Shown piece after piece: positions 1-14,100 of a stretch of DNA of 64,000 nt. Position numbers and translations under genes: made by a program. Under the pieces are notes generated by a model. The model did no database searches. It saw nothing but the letters and a program-made list of their open reading frames with translations, and had not been told where the DNA came from. Numbering within the stretch: the first letter of the stretch is position 1; every line of letters begins with the position of its first letter. Source of the DNA: Amphiura filiformis. Taxonomy: Eukaryota; Echinodermata; Ophiuroidea; Amphilepidida; Amphiuridae. The stretch spans positions 52,574,755-52,638,754 of the forward strand of contig NC_092635.1 in assembly GCF_039555335.1 (NCBI RefSeq). Direction: 5' to 3'.

Positions 1-932
1 CGGTCTGCTCCGTATGTATCCCGGCTATGTTCCGAAAATGTGTATTTTAAGATGCATATTAACAAGGGACGTCTGCTTTCTGGTTTTGTAATGTATTTGT
101 ATAATTATATGCCCTTCTGTATGTCTGGGTTATGTTCGTCTGGACATGCTGCGATGGTAGATATCAACTGAATCTATCTTGTACACTACAGATTGTGTTC
201 TGTTATTACTCTTGAGCTGAAAACGGTGTTCTGTTAATACTCTTGAGCAGAGGTCACAAAACTGAATTGTGTGGGGTTTGGTGTGTGCTGGGGTGTAGAG
301 CAGGACTGGGTGGCCAAAATGGTCTGCATCTGCGTCCTGAAGTTCGTCAGTTCTAAGATGTTCTCGTCCGAAACGTTTGCTAGTATTATACCCTAACCTT
401 TAAGGGGCACTTCATGATCCACAGCCTCATGCCCAAATAAAGATACGAAATTAAGCAAGAACCGCTTTCTTTTCATTTACATACGAATTGGCTGGAGAGA
501 AGGGACAAGACCACGCCCGTATAATCTTTCGTACTTGTCTCTTCTTAGCACATCTCTTTCCTCGTGTTAACACTTTTATTGACTGTTTGATGTATGTACA
601 TGTATCAAACAGAACATATATACCCGCTTCACACCCGGCTTCACACTCAATTTCACGTATCTTATCACTTTCAGCAGGAACACCCGATACAATCATTGAA
701 GGTGATAAAGTTGCTTGTCTTTCCCAGTGCCTGAATTAGAGCATTGCTGTCAATTAAGATACCAAGTCCTTTGACAGTGTCTTGGATCGCGTACAGAAGG
801 TAGCGTATCCATATGACTTAAAATAGTCAGAATATTAGGATTCTGTACTTTTAGTCAGTTATTAAAGGTGGGTAACCTGATTGACAATCTCATCCCCCAC
901 TTTACCTCATCAAAATGCTGATTTTGGTATCA

Positions 933-1144
933 GATGAAAGCTCATATTTTTCTCATAAACATATTGAAATTTGGCGTTCCAAATCGGTATATTTCCGAAG
1001 AAATCATCAAAAAACTGCCGAATTAGTCTCAAATATGGCACATTTGAGACTAATTAAGCAGTTTTTTGATGATATCTTCTGAAATTCACTGAGTTGGAAC
1101 TTCTAATTTCAATATGTTTATGAGAAAAATAGGGCCTTTCACTT
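933..1144. repeat. Foldback (palindromic) element
   Basis: The two halves are reverse complements centred near 1038. Outer arms contain TTTTTCTCATAAACATATT on the left and its complement on the right, and inner arms contain CAAAAAACTGC and GCAGTTTTTTG. There is no ORF. The structure fits a non-autonomous DNA transposon of the foldback/MITE type. Confidence 0.75.
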
Positions 1145-1433
1145 GAAATCAATATATTACATGATAATGATGATTATCTGTAGACTACCAATATCACGCT
1201 GTATAAATGTCGGTAATTCCATTAGGAATTAGTCACATTTACAAAAAACATTTACATGTTCTTTTTGCATCAGTGCTTGAAGTGATGACATTTTATGTTA
1301 CACGTAAGTTTTAAAGAATTTGATTTTCCAAATATATCAGGTCACCTTCCTTTAACATACATATAGCTGTGGCTTTCTTCTCCATTAAAGCTTACAATCA
1401 TGACAACTGAGATCAATATTTTTGTCCCAGATC

Positions 1434-2110
1434 TTGACAATTCGTCGGCCGTATCACATACTGACGTATTCGACATTTTTAAAATTTTTGAGAAAATTGG
1501 TATATTAGTTTGTTATGTTCTACTCTATATATTCACCAAAAACCATGCCTCAAAGTGGCTTAATTAGTAAGATATTAATTAATTTAATTTTGACGTATTT
1601 ACAAAACCTTGAAATGTCTGTATCACATAACGACGTATTTGCCGATCACCTATACTGCGCAAGCCCAGTATGTCGTATCTGCAATTTGACGAATTTGCCG
1701 TTTCACATACTGACGTATTTGCGCGACGTATTTGCGCGACTTTGTAATTACACGTTAAAATCGATGTTTTGTCCTTTTCACATACTGACGTATTTGCGCA
1801 ACTGTTTCACATACTGACGTATTTGCGCGACGTATTTGTCATTTGAACAGCGAAATTGTCATTAGTCCTTTTCACATAGTGACGTATTTTATTTAATATT
1901 GTTTTTTTGCAGAATAAGTAATGCTCTGATAGTAATAAGTGAATTATATTGAAAATATAGTATATTTGCGTTACTGCTAACCTGGTTTTAATAGACAATA
2001 ATGTTTTAATCAAGATTATGAAGCAAATGAAAATCTCTAAATTTTCAAGTTCGATTTTCTCGAAATACGTATTTTGCAAATACGTCAGTATGTGATGCGG
2101 CCAATTGACA
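1434..2110. repeat. Inverted-repeat element with multiplied terminal motif
   Basis: Left terminus GGCCGTATCACATACTGACG (near 1447) and right terminus, complementary to it, near 2074-2102. The core CACATACTGACGTATTTG recurs with small changes near 1620, 1700, 1780, 1807 and 1868, and GACGTATTTGCGCGAC is locally duplicated. There is no ORF. It looks like a non-autonomous DNA transposon whose terminal motif has been copied inward. Confidence 0.7.
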
Positions 2111-2949
2111 CGTTTGTACAACAACTATACGGTATTTCATTATTTTCCCATTACAAGTACATTGTATCCGTTGAGAATCTCCACAGTATTGTCAGCCTGT
2201 ATCTAAAAAAAAACTTTGAAACTCAAATTTGTACTAAGATTTTATTTTTAAATTAAAAGGAAAAGTTCCATGTAATATCTATTTCTAGTCACATTTTGAA
2301 ATAATATTATGTTTGTCCGGCTTTTAAAACAGTGTTTACTTTTTATTCATGTTATTGAAAACTGGTATTTCTAATACACGAAACTGCTTATTTCAAAAAA
2401 TAATGTGTAAAATGTCTACTGTTGGATAAAATGTCCCAAAACCGCCACAAATCCTATTGATTTGTTGGCAACACACACACCATTTCAGCTTGTAAACGGT
2501 ACATATAGCAAATTTTTGTAGCTTTAAGGAAAATATGTCCAGTTACAGTAACAGTTTTGAATGATTTTTGTGACTAAATGTAGACAGATTGTTAAGTGTT
2601 TCCATGATTCCAAAACAAAAAAGTTTAAAAGAATTATGCTTCAAGTAGATTACAATGCTTATTTGGTAAAGATGTATAAAAAAATTGGGACAAAATGATC
2701 CGGAAACTGTTCAAATAACATTTGTATATTTGGAGGCATCCTATTCCATACTGAGTAATGAGTATAAAGTTATGAGGGTTGCTAGCTTGAAACAAAAATT
2801 GCCGACGACTTTTTTTCTAACAATAATTAATTCCAATGGTAAGCGTCTATAGTTTAAGGTTATACTTAATTTCTTAAGGAAGAAGAACAACAACTAAAAA
2901 TTACTTTTACAAAGGTGTTGTTTTAAATTGGGATCTAAATAGTTTAGCT

Positions 2950-3076
2950 GCTCTCTTAATGTAAAAGAGTGAAAACCCAACTCTCCAGAAGAGTGAAAAT
3001 ACACCAAAAGGAGTGAAAATCACTCCTAAAAGAGTAAAAACCACGGGTTTTTCACTCCTGTGCATTACGAGAGTGA
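2950..3076. repeat. Short GAGTGAAAA repeat cluster with inverted ends
   Basis: Five or six copies of A/GGAGTGAAAA lie in one direction, followed by the reverse complement TTTTTCACTC and CGAGAGTG. The ends (CTCTTAATG, CATTACGAGAG) are roughly inverted. It is probably a small foldback element with internal amplification. Confidence 0.5.
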
Positions 3077-4703
3077 TTTAACCGTGTTAGCGTTAAATCG
3101 AATTCCATTTCCTTGACCCAGCAGTTCTCATTTTTGTAGGCAATCTCTGTTTTTTTAGTCTTGGACATATCTTATATCTTAATTTTGTTGTGTGATATAC
3201 ATTTGTTGATTTATTTCCATTACTATATAACTAAAGACATTTCAATGTAACTGATTTGTAAAGTCCTTAAATATTGAAAAAAATATTTCCAATTCATAAG
3301 TTAACATTAAAGCAACTTGTAATTCCTGAAGACTAAGTGACTATGGTTTTTATTGCCTTTTTGTTTGAAAATCAAAGTATTGCTAACCACAATTTATGTA
3401 AGGAAGTATCAAACTACAATCATTAGTGAGTATTGAATTCGCTCGGGAACAAAGTGTTTCAGTTGGTTTATTACTCATATATTTCTGGATAATATAATAT
3501 TCTTTGAGATGTTGTCTATATGAATTTCGTCAATTGTTTAAGTTAGAATTTCGTCAATTAATCATGTCTATTGTTACTCCAAGGAATTTGGTCTGATTCA
3601 CCCTTTCCGCGGTATTTATACTACTAGTATATTCAACATTGGGTAATATACGCAGGGCCGATAGACCAGTCAGAATAGGGATGTGCTTGGTGTAAGGCAT
3701 TTTTGTCGACGGAAATATTTTTGGCGGACTGAATTTATTGTTGACCCATTTTTTGCACCCGCTTCAAATCTGACAAGTAGGCCGGAGTGTGTGGGGGGGG
3801 GGGCGATTTTGTTTCTCAATAGTGACTTCTATTATTATTGCATTAGTATTACAATACAATGTCTGATGCGCTCAGGAACACACAAATTTCACATACGACG
3901 CAGGGCAATTTGACGACGGTGCAATTATTTTGCTGGCAACACTGTGTCAGGGGTGTCGCACTCCCATCCCTTCCTCTACCGACAGCCCCGCCTTGATAAT
4001 GTGACGTTCTATGGTCTATCGTGACCATGGTGACGAGGCACCATATAATTAATATGACATATATTAACCAAATTAACGGATACCTTGTTAGCCTTAAATC
4101 ATTATTAGATTCTAGTTCCTTGTTGACAAGATGTCCTTAATGTGAATAATGAACAGTAATGTCATCTGAAAACATGACGAATTTATGATTTTTGGAAGCA
4201 TTTATGATGTCATTACTCATTATCATACTAATGAATAACGATGGGCCTAGAATCGAACCTTGGGGCACTCCGCATATTATATTTGTATAGAATTACCTTT
4301 TTCAAGTTAGATAGAACAACAGGTTTTTAGACTGGCTTGAGCGTTTTGCTTCATAGTGGTCTTTCTTACTTAAAGGCCCTTTCAGTGATTTGCTCATTCT
4401 GACGATCGTAAAAATCATCAAAATTCAGATTTTGTTACCTTTGGAATTGTCATAGATGTGCTATTATAGCCAGCGAGTGTTTCAGCCGATGGCCGTGTAT
4501 TTAAGACAAAATAAGACATTCTACATGACAAATCTGTAATTAAATTCTGTAAATTTGTCATTTCAAAAATACCAAAATGACAATTTGAATGACTTATCCT
4601 TCACTTTTAAGCAATTTATAAACAATATAAATTTTTTTACACTTGCGCTGGGATCACTGAATGGGTCTTTAATACTAGTATGAGAAACGTCCACATGCAT
4701 GGC

Positions 4704-4848
4704 GCAAGTAATTTTATACAATAGAGAGCTTGCGAAACGTACGTGCGTCTATTCAAAATCACTCTCATGTGACGGGATTTTGAATAGATGCACGGGCGTA
4801 TGACGTACGTTTGGAAATCGCAAGCTCTCTATATTGTGTATTACTTGA
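4704..4848. repeat. Short foldback element
   Basis: Arms contain CAATAGAGAGCTTGCGAAAC on the left and the near-complement GCAAGCTCTCTATATTG on the right, with ACGTACGT and GTCTATTCAAAAT also mirrored. About 145 bp; it ends roughly 190 bp before the first coding exon of the FN3 gene. Confidence 0.7.
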
Positions 4849-5035
4849 ACTTTCAACGCACACAACGTGCCAACTACAACCTTGTAGCAACAAAAATCAT
4901 AGTAATGCATACGGTTTGTGCACTTTACGCTAAAACCACTTCACGTTCATCGTGAATCATTATGACAAGTTATTATCACCTATAATTTTTTACTTGTCAA
5001 ATGTAATTCTTGTGTTTTTTGTTACTCTTTCTAGA

Positions 5036-5159
5036 ATGGCTCGTCATAGGAGGAACGTACTTGAACTGTTACATAGCAACTTATCTTTACTCGTTATAGC
5101 ATTACTAGTATGTCGGACACAAACACAATTACTAACCGACAAATGCTGGTTTACGGCAC
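5036..5159 (+). CDS. FN3 gene coding exon 1 (signal peptide)
   Basis: The ATG at 5036 opens a basic N-terminus (MARHRRN), a hydrophobic core LSLLVIALLVC and a likely cleavage region RTQTQ. The donor GTAAGT follows at 5160 (phase 1). The pyrimidine-rich tract ending TTTCTAG at 5034 sits one base before the ATG, so this exon probably begins at 5035 after an untranslated leader exon. An in-frame ATG at 4952 would place a second hydrophobic stretch ahead of the signal peptide and is less likely. Confidence 0.8.
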
Positions 5160-8100
5160 GTAAGTATTGACATTTAATTAAAATTATTTTTTATGAAAAC
5201 ATATTTAACCGAGTTTTATTACATGCGATGACTGATAAACCTATCCCGGGGATGGATATGTATCACTACTTTTGTGTATTTGTGTACATCCATATCAAAA
5301 CGATGCACTTGTCGGCTGCTACATGTGTCTCATTTCACATAATAACTAGGAATAAATACCAGACTCATCTCCGAAGTGGAGGTCACTTCAAATCATCCCA
5401 AGTCACATGGTTTAGGAATACAGAGAACATTCCTTCTACAATTTGACTTAAGAATGATTTGAAGTGACCCACACTTGATATGAGTCTGGTATTTATTCCT
5501 AGCTATTATGTGAAATGAGACACATGTAGCAGCCGACAAGTGCTTCGTTTTGATATGGACGTACACATTTTTGTATTTGGCTAGCGTTACGGCATTAGTT
5601 AAGCGGCATACAAAATAATGTTACTAGTTACACAGAGAGCCACAAATAGTTTGCACTATCTAGAATGCTTTGTTGCCTATAAAACATCGCAAAATCGGTC
5701 AGAATTAATGGTTGTATGGGAGTCGACGATTATTGCCATATTATTAATCATTAGTTTTTATTACTGGGCATTTTTTCCTTAAATATATACAATTTTGTCC
5801 ATTTTAGTACAAATGCTAGTTTTAGTTAGTCTTACAAATATTTTGCTATACATAGTTTGTTACAGACTGACAAGCTTTTAAAGTTGTCTCTACAAAGCCA
5901 CTTGATATGCACTATGTATTGTCAACGATTAAAATGTAATTTTGCGTAGTTTGGGTAATTTCATTATAATGTAGACACATATCGCAATAGTATTATATAG
6001 TTATACAAATCAATCAAGTAAAAATAAACTTAAAAAGGCTCAATAAAATATATCCCACCAAAAAAAATTAAAAGTTCTAAACATTTTCCAAATGTAATCA
6101 AAATATTATTGCAAACAATATTTGGTGAACATTTTTGCCAACACTTTTCATGTTTTTAAAATAACACTATGTTAGAATATCTTGCATCAAGTTTTCACAA
6201 ATGTTTCCTGAATGTTATTTTAATAACGTTTTTAAAAACGTTTTATACCCTTTACATAACCCGACATTTTAACGTTTTCGTGAAAACGTTTTGTGATTCC
6301 TATTTAAAGATTTCTTCTTGTGAAGAGGATGCTAAAATGTCACAAAAACATTCACAAATGGGTCTTTCGCTGCATATTTTCCTTAAAACACCGTAATTTT
6401 GTAATTTTTGTACAAACTTCATTTGCAAGTAGTGTCAATTATTTGTTATAAGCTGATTGTTATAAGTCTTTTCAATTTGGGTACATATACACAGTAAATA
6501 TTAATTCGTCAAAATGTGGTATAATTTGACAAATTAAAAATTCGTCATTTTGTAATGATGAAAATATTTATAGCAAATCAGACATTCCGTACACACGATG
6601 CCTTCTGCACCTGAACCCAGACACAGTCAAAGGACATGTATCTTAAAGCCATATTATAACATTTGCTGAGGAAGACGCCCTCACTGAATTTTTAAAATTC
6701 CTTTTTTACACGATTAAATTTTACTTTATTAAAGCAATATACCCTGCAAAAATTAAGACTCCAGGTGCTGCAGTTTTATCAAAATCCGAGATTTTAAATA
6801 AAACGCCGGAACCGGCGCTTTATTATTACGATGGAATTATTAGTCGAACGCATACACGATGTTCATAACACACAGTACGTACACGGCGTGCGGGACGGTG
6901 ATATACACAACAAAGGGTCGTACCACAACATGACCGAAGGAGTGGTACCGTACTGGTACGTACTGGCGACATATGCGCTGGTAGTAAATTCCAATTTTCT
7001 TTGCTTTGCCGTAGTTGTTCGGCTCAAAAATAAAAGGGATATATCTGACAGTAAAAGCTAACATTTTATGGCAAAGAAATGCTAATCTATTTTGTTTGAA
7101 ATTGTTGTTATAATATGGCTTTAATTAACAGCCATGCTCTTATTCAGGCACTGTGAAGGTCAAGCAACTTGATCGCCTTGCATGGTTATGCCAAGGTGTT
7201 CCTGTGTTTTTTGGGGAAAAACACTTCACCCACTAGAAACGCTGTGCTACTAAAGTACTATCCCTAAAATAACTTTTTAAACTTCCAGCACCCCTTCCCT
7301 CCCTGGAAACTTATCTAGTATCTAGTAGTAGCGTTTATAAGGCAAACCTGCAAACGCTGAGTGACGCAAGGGAACTTGTTTTAATATTGCAATTTTACTT
7401 GCTTTCCAAACCATCTGAAGTGTTTAGATATGTGTTGCTTAAATCTGGACATTTCTATCAGCAGCTAATCATAATCGAAGGGTAAACGAGTGTTTTATCT
7501 TGTTATTACATGTATGGAGAGAGGATACACTAGGATCCACAACATGTTCATCTATCAAGGCGCAGTTCTTTAACCCCAATACATTTGTACATGAATGACC
7601 TTTGAAAATGTGTGTACAAACACTCATACTTTAAAACTTGAGGTCAAATTTTGGACTATAATGATTGTTTAATTGAGGTTAATGAATTATGCCATTGGGA
7701 TGAGTTGTGGTCCATAGTGATAGCCTTTTGTATCCGTGGTCAGATCACCTGCAACTATAAGATTCAGCGTTGATCTTGAATACGCACCACAGACATCCTT
7801 GTATTAAATCAGGAAGTAGACAAGCTTGGGGTTCTATTCATGTGTCTAAAATTACACAAAGTTATAATTACATTACACCATTGATATCAAAATACATAAT
7901 CAGTTCAGTGCTAAATCTGACTCATACGTACTTAATTTAGTAAAAAGTGCATTTTTGAGAAACGGCATTATATAGGGCGAGTCAAAAAGGTATATTTAAA
8001 AGGCAAGAAGCCATGTTATTGTGGAACAAGTTGAACCTTTGTTTTGTTGAATCTTTCTATAAATGCTATACTCAATAGTCATTGTGTGTGAAAATATGCA

Positions 8101-11100
8101 GTGAATCGCATCTACCATTTTAATTCATGAAGCTTCATGGGCCGTTTTGTTGTGATACGCACTTAACATTTTTTGTCCACGATGTACCTGACATGTATTT
8201 TTAATGAAAGCACACAGTAGTGTGAAATTCCGTAGAATTCCGTCTACAGTATATGCCTCTCTCAAAATTAATGGGTTTTTTTTGACGAAAGACACGAAAG
8301 GCAGACACAAACAATGATATTTTAAACAATCCTGCCTTATGTGTTCCTCTTATCAACAACAATAAAATGGAATGCATAATCTGTCTATATTATATGGTAG
8401 TATTATAGTACTAATCACCTTGCCAACTATCGCGTTGTCTTTTTTAAAGACAGTTCTTGTTATCTTTGTGTTAATTGCTTTTATTTGCAGCAACTATAGC
8501 AGAAGACAGTATTAATATACAAGTAGTTACAAGAAACAGCACTACCTCATTAAGGGATGGGTTAACATCTTCAGCATGGAATATTACTGCAACGATTACA
8601 TGGTCGAGACCAACAGGTAAATAAGGCAAAATGAATGCTTCTCATGCTTCAACTTTCTTTATTGTAAATAAAATGTAAATGTAAAATTTTATAAGTATAT
8701 CAAAGTATAAACTGGGCTCAAGAAACTTATAATTTTTCACAAGGTCATATCTTAAAATCTTAAATGAAACAAAATTGCACACAGGATTACTTTAAACACT
8801 GGTCAGTAACCAAACAGTTGTCTAACTGACACAACAGCAAAATTCACAGCCCAATAATTGGTACCCATAATACAAGAAATCTGTGAGTAAGTGGAATAGT
8901 GTGGAAGAAGACCTGTTTCTTGACGAAAGTGTGTGAAAAGCAGAATCAGCTCCATTCCACACGTGTAAGGATCTTGTACGTATTCTCACATATTTTTTGC
9001 TGGGTGCCAATTATTCGCCTGTGAATGAGGTCCAAGAAGCTGTTCCGTGTCAGTGCATTTTGCTGTTGTGTCAGTTGGACAACTGCTTGGTTACTGACAT
9101 GTGCTTAGAGTAGAGTATTGAAGTAATCCTGTGTGTAATTTTAATTCCTTTTTATGGACAGGATTTTAAGATATGACCTTGTGAAAATTATACGTTTCTT
9201 TTTGAGCCCAGTTTAGGTATAATTTATAGTATTTACCTCAATATTTCATTTGCAGACTTTGTACTACTAAAATGTACTCACGTTATTTAACATTTATCCA
9301 TTTGAAATCATGCAACTTTATTTGATTTGTTTTACAAGATCCAATCCACATGGCTTACGTTTTTATTGAATTAAGTTTCAGACATATGTAAAACTTGACA
9401 GACCTGCTCAGTGGTCACGTGACAGAAATACTGTAATATTGTCCGCATACATTGATATACGCGCTGTATACCATTTCTTATCTTATTTTACAGGCCAAAA
9501 CTTCAATATATAATATAAACAATAGTGCAGAAAGTGGACAGCCTTGATGTACATCTTACTCTGAAGGGAAAAAATATAACACGATACCATTTTGAAAAAG
9601 TATAACGCGATACCATTTTGAACAATGCAATTTCCTCAAAATGTCTTTCCTCATACCTTTTTCAATTGTTTCACTTCCTTAATGTCTTTTCTTTCTCACT
9701 TTCGGCTTTCTTTATTATGTATTCTTTGCTTCTTTCTTCGAACTATATTATCTTTGTCTTTCTTACTTGCTTGTTTATTGTCCTTGCTATTTATTATCTT
9801 TCTCTCTTTTCTATCTAAGTTTTGTATCTTTATTTGCTGGTGTTTTTTTTTTCTTTAATGCTCTACTCTCCGGAACTTTTATCGTTGCTTCTGTACTTTG
9901 CTACCCTTTTCCAATTTTTTTTTTCTTCATCTTCTTTACTACCAAATTTTTTTGGGTTTTTCTGATGAAAGTGGTGAAGAATATTTTGAAAAAAGAAAGG
10001 AATAACTGGAAAAACGACGTATTTCTGGTTTGCTTATAGATCTTTGATCTTGTATGGCTTAAACATTTGTTTTTCTTTGGTTCAAACATTTGCGTGACCA
10101 TGGTGACCAGGTATTCTAGCAAGAAAAAGCCATTTTTGGATCTACGTACAACTTAGGAATTTGCAACTGCCAAATAGTTCATTAAAGTTTCCTATAATGG
10201 TTACAATGTTTGAACTATTGAAGCAAATTGAGGAACTATAATTTGGAACATAACTCCCAGACTTATTGTTGCTATTTAAATTTGAAAGGTTAACGCACAG
10301 ATTTTTAGAACATATCCCTGGGAGAAACCTAGACATTTTCTTTAAATATACACATTCTTTCTTTCACTTTCCGGGGATACTTTTTTTTTATCAATATTAC
10401 AAAGGATGTCATTGTTAGAAGGTGTAGTCATTAAAAAAGAAATTTCTGTCACATTTCAATATAATGTAGGAAACTTAATAACAATAATGTCGTGTAGGAA
10501 ATGTAGGAAATGTAGAGTCATTTCCATTTCAATATATAATAATGTTTCTCCGAGTATTTCTACCGGTTGGGGTAGGTTATTTTACTCAAGGGTGCTGCAT
10601 TTGGAGTAACACAATTTACCACTTGTGCATTTCTGTTGGCATCTCAGGCAAAGTTCCAAGTTAAAACGAACAAAAATCAGTCGTTGTAGTTCTTCTTCGT
10701 GAGCACATAACCTGGAGTGTAAAAACTGTGATTTATCATTATCGTGAACTGTGATTTATCATTATCGTAATTTGAACATTGTTATTTCAGATCTAAAGAA
10801 AGGGGGTGCTTACGTTGTGAAATTAAACCAAATACCATCATTCGTAGAGCCATCATTCTGTGAAGTAGGATCAGATGAAACCATCGTTGTGAGTGAATTT
10901 ATAAAATCAAAAGTAGTATAAAGAGATTAACATTTGTTTTTGCCTTTGATTACAAAATGCAGGCCAATAGCTATGATAGCCAAAAATTACAATGGAATGT
11001 CTATTTTTTCTAAAGTCAAATTTTAGATTTCCCTTTTTTTAATGTGTTCCAAACAAATTTAGTCAAAGTTTTGTGGTTTTCTCAAAAATTGTTTTTACAC

Positions 11101-14100
11101 CAAATCTCTGTTGATATTTATTCCTTTAATTAATTTCCTTTGAAAAAAACCCTTTTATATATCTGCTACAACAAAATGAATATAAAGCCCCATGTTGGTA
11201 TTTCAAGACATCCTGGCTGACTGAGTTGACGTTCTTTGATTGCAGTGCACCTGTACAAGCCAGTAGTATGTCCTTCGTGAATGGCCCATTGAGGCCCCCA
11301 TTCACATGCAGACATTCTTCTGGCTTGAACAGGTGCGTGTGAAACAAAGAACATCAACGTAGTAGCCAGGGCGTTTCTAACTACCAACTTGCGACTTTAC
11401 ACTCATTTCGAGGTAGCAGGTCACAAATGATTAGCTTTGTTCGGGCTCTGTTCCCCCGCTTAAAACCTTGTAGCTTCAGCCACAATATAGTCCAACGTTT
11501 TTCAGTGCGTTTCGCAGTTGGACTTTAATTTGACCTTCATTCTTCTTGACGACATTTGCCGTTGCTGCAGCAATTTTGCCGCAGGAAAACGATGCGACAG
11601 AATACGAAGGATGTGTTTACCGCAGCGGCCACAAGGGGGTCACTTGTACAGGTACATGGATTTATTATTATTTCCCCGATATTTCTCTCAATTTCAGTTT
11701 CAAATGGCAATATTATTATGAAAACACTATCTGAGACTCGTTGGCTGAATTTGAGCCCATGGGACCTCAGGAGGCTTTTGTGATTTTGATACTCCTTTTT
11801 ACTAGTCCCAGGACTGCTGCTTGTCCCTCGGTTTTTGGTTTTTGTGTTGTGGAACGAACCAACTATTTATAATTATATATAGTTCCCAGACCAGGCATAT
11901 ACCATAACTCATACCCACTGTGGCAACGGCAAAACGCAAGACATGACCTCGAATATATATCCTGCATGATAGGCTATGTAATTTCTTGTGCATGCCACTT
12001 TTTTTAGTATTCTATTTTCAAAAGTTTCCATTATAAATTTCACTTGTTGTACTTACAGAGAAATGGGGAACAATATACATTTTATAACCTGGAATTTGGA
12101 TTCTTATATGAATTTACAGTGAGTATGCAATAATTAAGAGCTCCCCCGTTAAAATGTTATCAAACGACGTGCCAAAAGTTACCTGCATTTCGGCCTGCCA
12201 AAAAGTGCTTACCCTGCTCTTTCGGCCTCCCAAAACATCTGTACCATATCAATCCTTTTGCACATGCCACATTTTCTACTCACCATAACATTCCTTGACT
12301 TTAAGAAGGCCTTTGATTCAATCAACAGGAAGATGAATTTTCTGTTCTGCGGCACAGCTACGGTATCCCAGAGAATATCGTAAGAGCAATATACGTGTAC
12401 TGTGTACCAACTCACGTAACTCCTTAATGGTAGATGGCAACATCTCGGTTCCCTTCAGTGACTACTGGAGTATTGCAGGGTGATGCTTTAGCTCCATTCC
12501 TATTCATTTTTCCTCATCGACAACCTGATAAAGATGGTTACCGAGGGGACTGGTGTTGAAACGTATCCGCGTCGGTAGGCGGCATCCTGCCAAGGTTTTG
12601 AATATTGCCTTGCTTGAATCTTCCATTACATGGGCACATGCACAGCTGGACAGAACAGCGGCTGCAGCAGTGTTCCTAAAACTTGAGTGCATGACCAATC
12701 ATCAACTGCAATTATCCACAGCCACAACTCCAAGTATGGAGAAACCATCAAGACCTCTCCCGGCGGTATACATTTTGGACACATTTTGAACATTGGGGCA
12801 TCTGTGGAGATATCCAACAATCTCAATTGCAAAAATATCTATTAACATGGAAAATAAGGATACAATGCTGGAGTAGATATGCTTTCTACACCTAGGCTAT
12901 GGTAAAAAAAGACCTGGAAGGCAAATAACATCTTATGTACAAAAACTGTTGCGGACTATCACAACTTTTTACTGCCATGTGCCATTACCGCTTTGTGTTC
13001 AAATCGTAGTACATGGAGAACAATTTGAAGTCGCCTGATTCGCAGCTGAATATAAATGAGCGTATTTAGCAGGAAATGTTGCACAGTCGAATGTTTCCGT
13101 AATGTTTTCCTAAGTCTTTCTAGAGCGTTTTATTTAAAAGTGAGTGCCAAAAACAAAAATCGTTTCCTCCTTTTGGATTTCCAACAAATTCTCCCCCTTC
13201 TCCCATTTACCCTTCCAATGGCTTATAATAACTGAACAGCCCCTTATGGAGTGGATATTTGAGTAGAAAATGTTTGAGTAGATATCCACGAAAAAAAGTA
13301 TTCCTAAAATTACAATTGATTCCGATTTTGTGTTTGCGAGTTACGCATTATTGTGAATTATTACTCCATAGGTCATTGTGTTGTAATTTCGTTTTGTTAT
13401 TCCCAGTTTATAAAATGGTATACATAAATACAAATTTTGACGACATATTTTGCTAAGAGAACGAATCTGCGAGAAATGTTTCCCACACAAACTGAGGTTG
13501 CCGGTGGTATAAAAATCTCTTTTATTATATAAATGTGTGGGATGAGGGTATGGATCACGAATTCTCAGTCAGTGGGAGTGGTCTAGTTCGTAGACACATT
13601 TCTGATTGGACAATCGCATGATTTCGGGTGCCGTCTATCAGGCCGTAGACGACCCCACGTCATCATGCGTCTTGATATTGCGTAACACGCGTGTAGAGGT
13701 GCGCGTATGTATCGCGCTGGATGCGTTAACTAGTGCGGAATACGCGAACGCGCTAGCAGTACGCGCAACAGAATACGTGAAGTTGTAAACAAGTTTCGTT
13801 CATTTTATAATGAGGGGAGTTTTTATGACGGTAACTTAGTTTTTGCTTTAAAAAATTGTTTACAGTTATTAAAATAATACTTAACTGACTAAGAATGAGA
13901 ATAAACGATAGGAATTTTTATTTTGCCTATCCTCTACCTATGATAGACGACAGGCAGGTCCAATATTTTTATCGTAGTGGATACGGCTGCGCCGGCATCC
14001 ACTACTCAAAATATTGGACCTGCCTGTCGTCTATCACACGGTAGAGGATAGGCAAAAGAAAAAATTCCTATCGTTTATTCTCTAACTGTACCCTAAATGC

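Larger units (their letters stand above)
1..5034. other. Non-coding upstream region
   Basis: No supportable coding exon is seen on either strand. The stretch is AT-rich and holds the inverted-repeat elements listed separately near 0.9-1.1, 1.4-2.1, 2.95-3.08 and 4.70-4.85 kb. The promoter and any untranslated leader exon of the FN3 gene should lie here, because its first coding exon is preceded by a good splice acceptor. I could not pick out the leader exon by eye. Confidence 0.6.

Noticed and set aside
6831..7064. ORFs on both strands near 6.9 kb
   Set aside because: They lie wholly within MITE family A and are not conserved in the second copy.
9618..10039. Overlapping hydrophobic ORFs rich in Phe and Leu
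   Set aside because: Produced by a T/C-rich low-complexity tract; no start context, splice signals or family.
11585..11651. Possible FN3 exon reading ENDATEYEGCVYRSGHKG with acceptor CCGCAG and donor GTACAT
   Set aside because: It would end in phase 1, while the next good exon (12059) needs phase 0. Exon 3 joins 12059 directly, and the resulting domain matches the exon plan of domain 2. The alternative frame that fits the phase gives an unlikely basic peptide.
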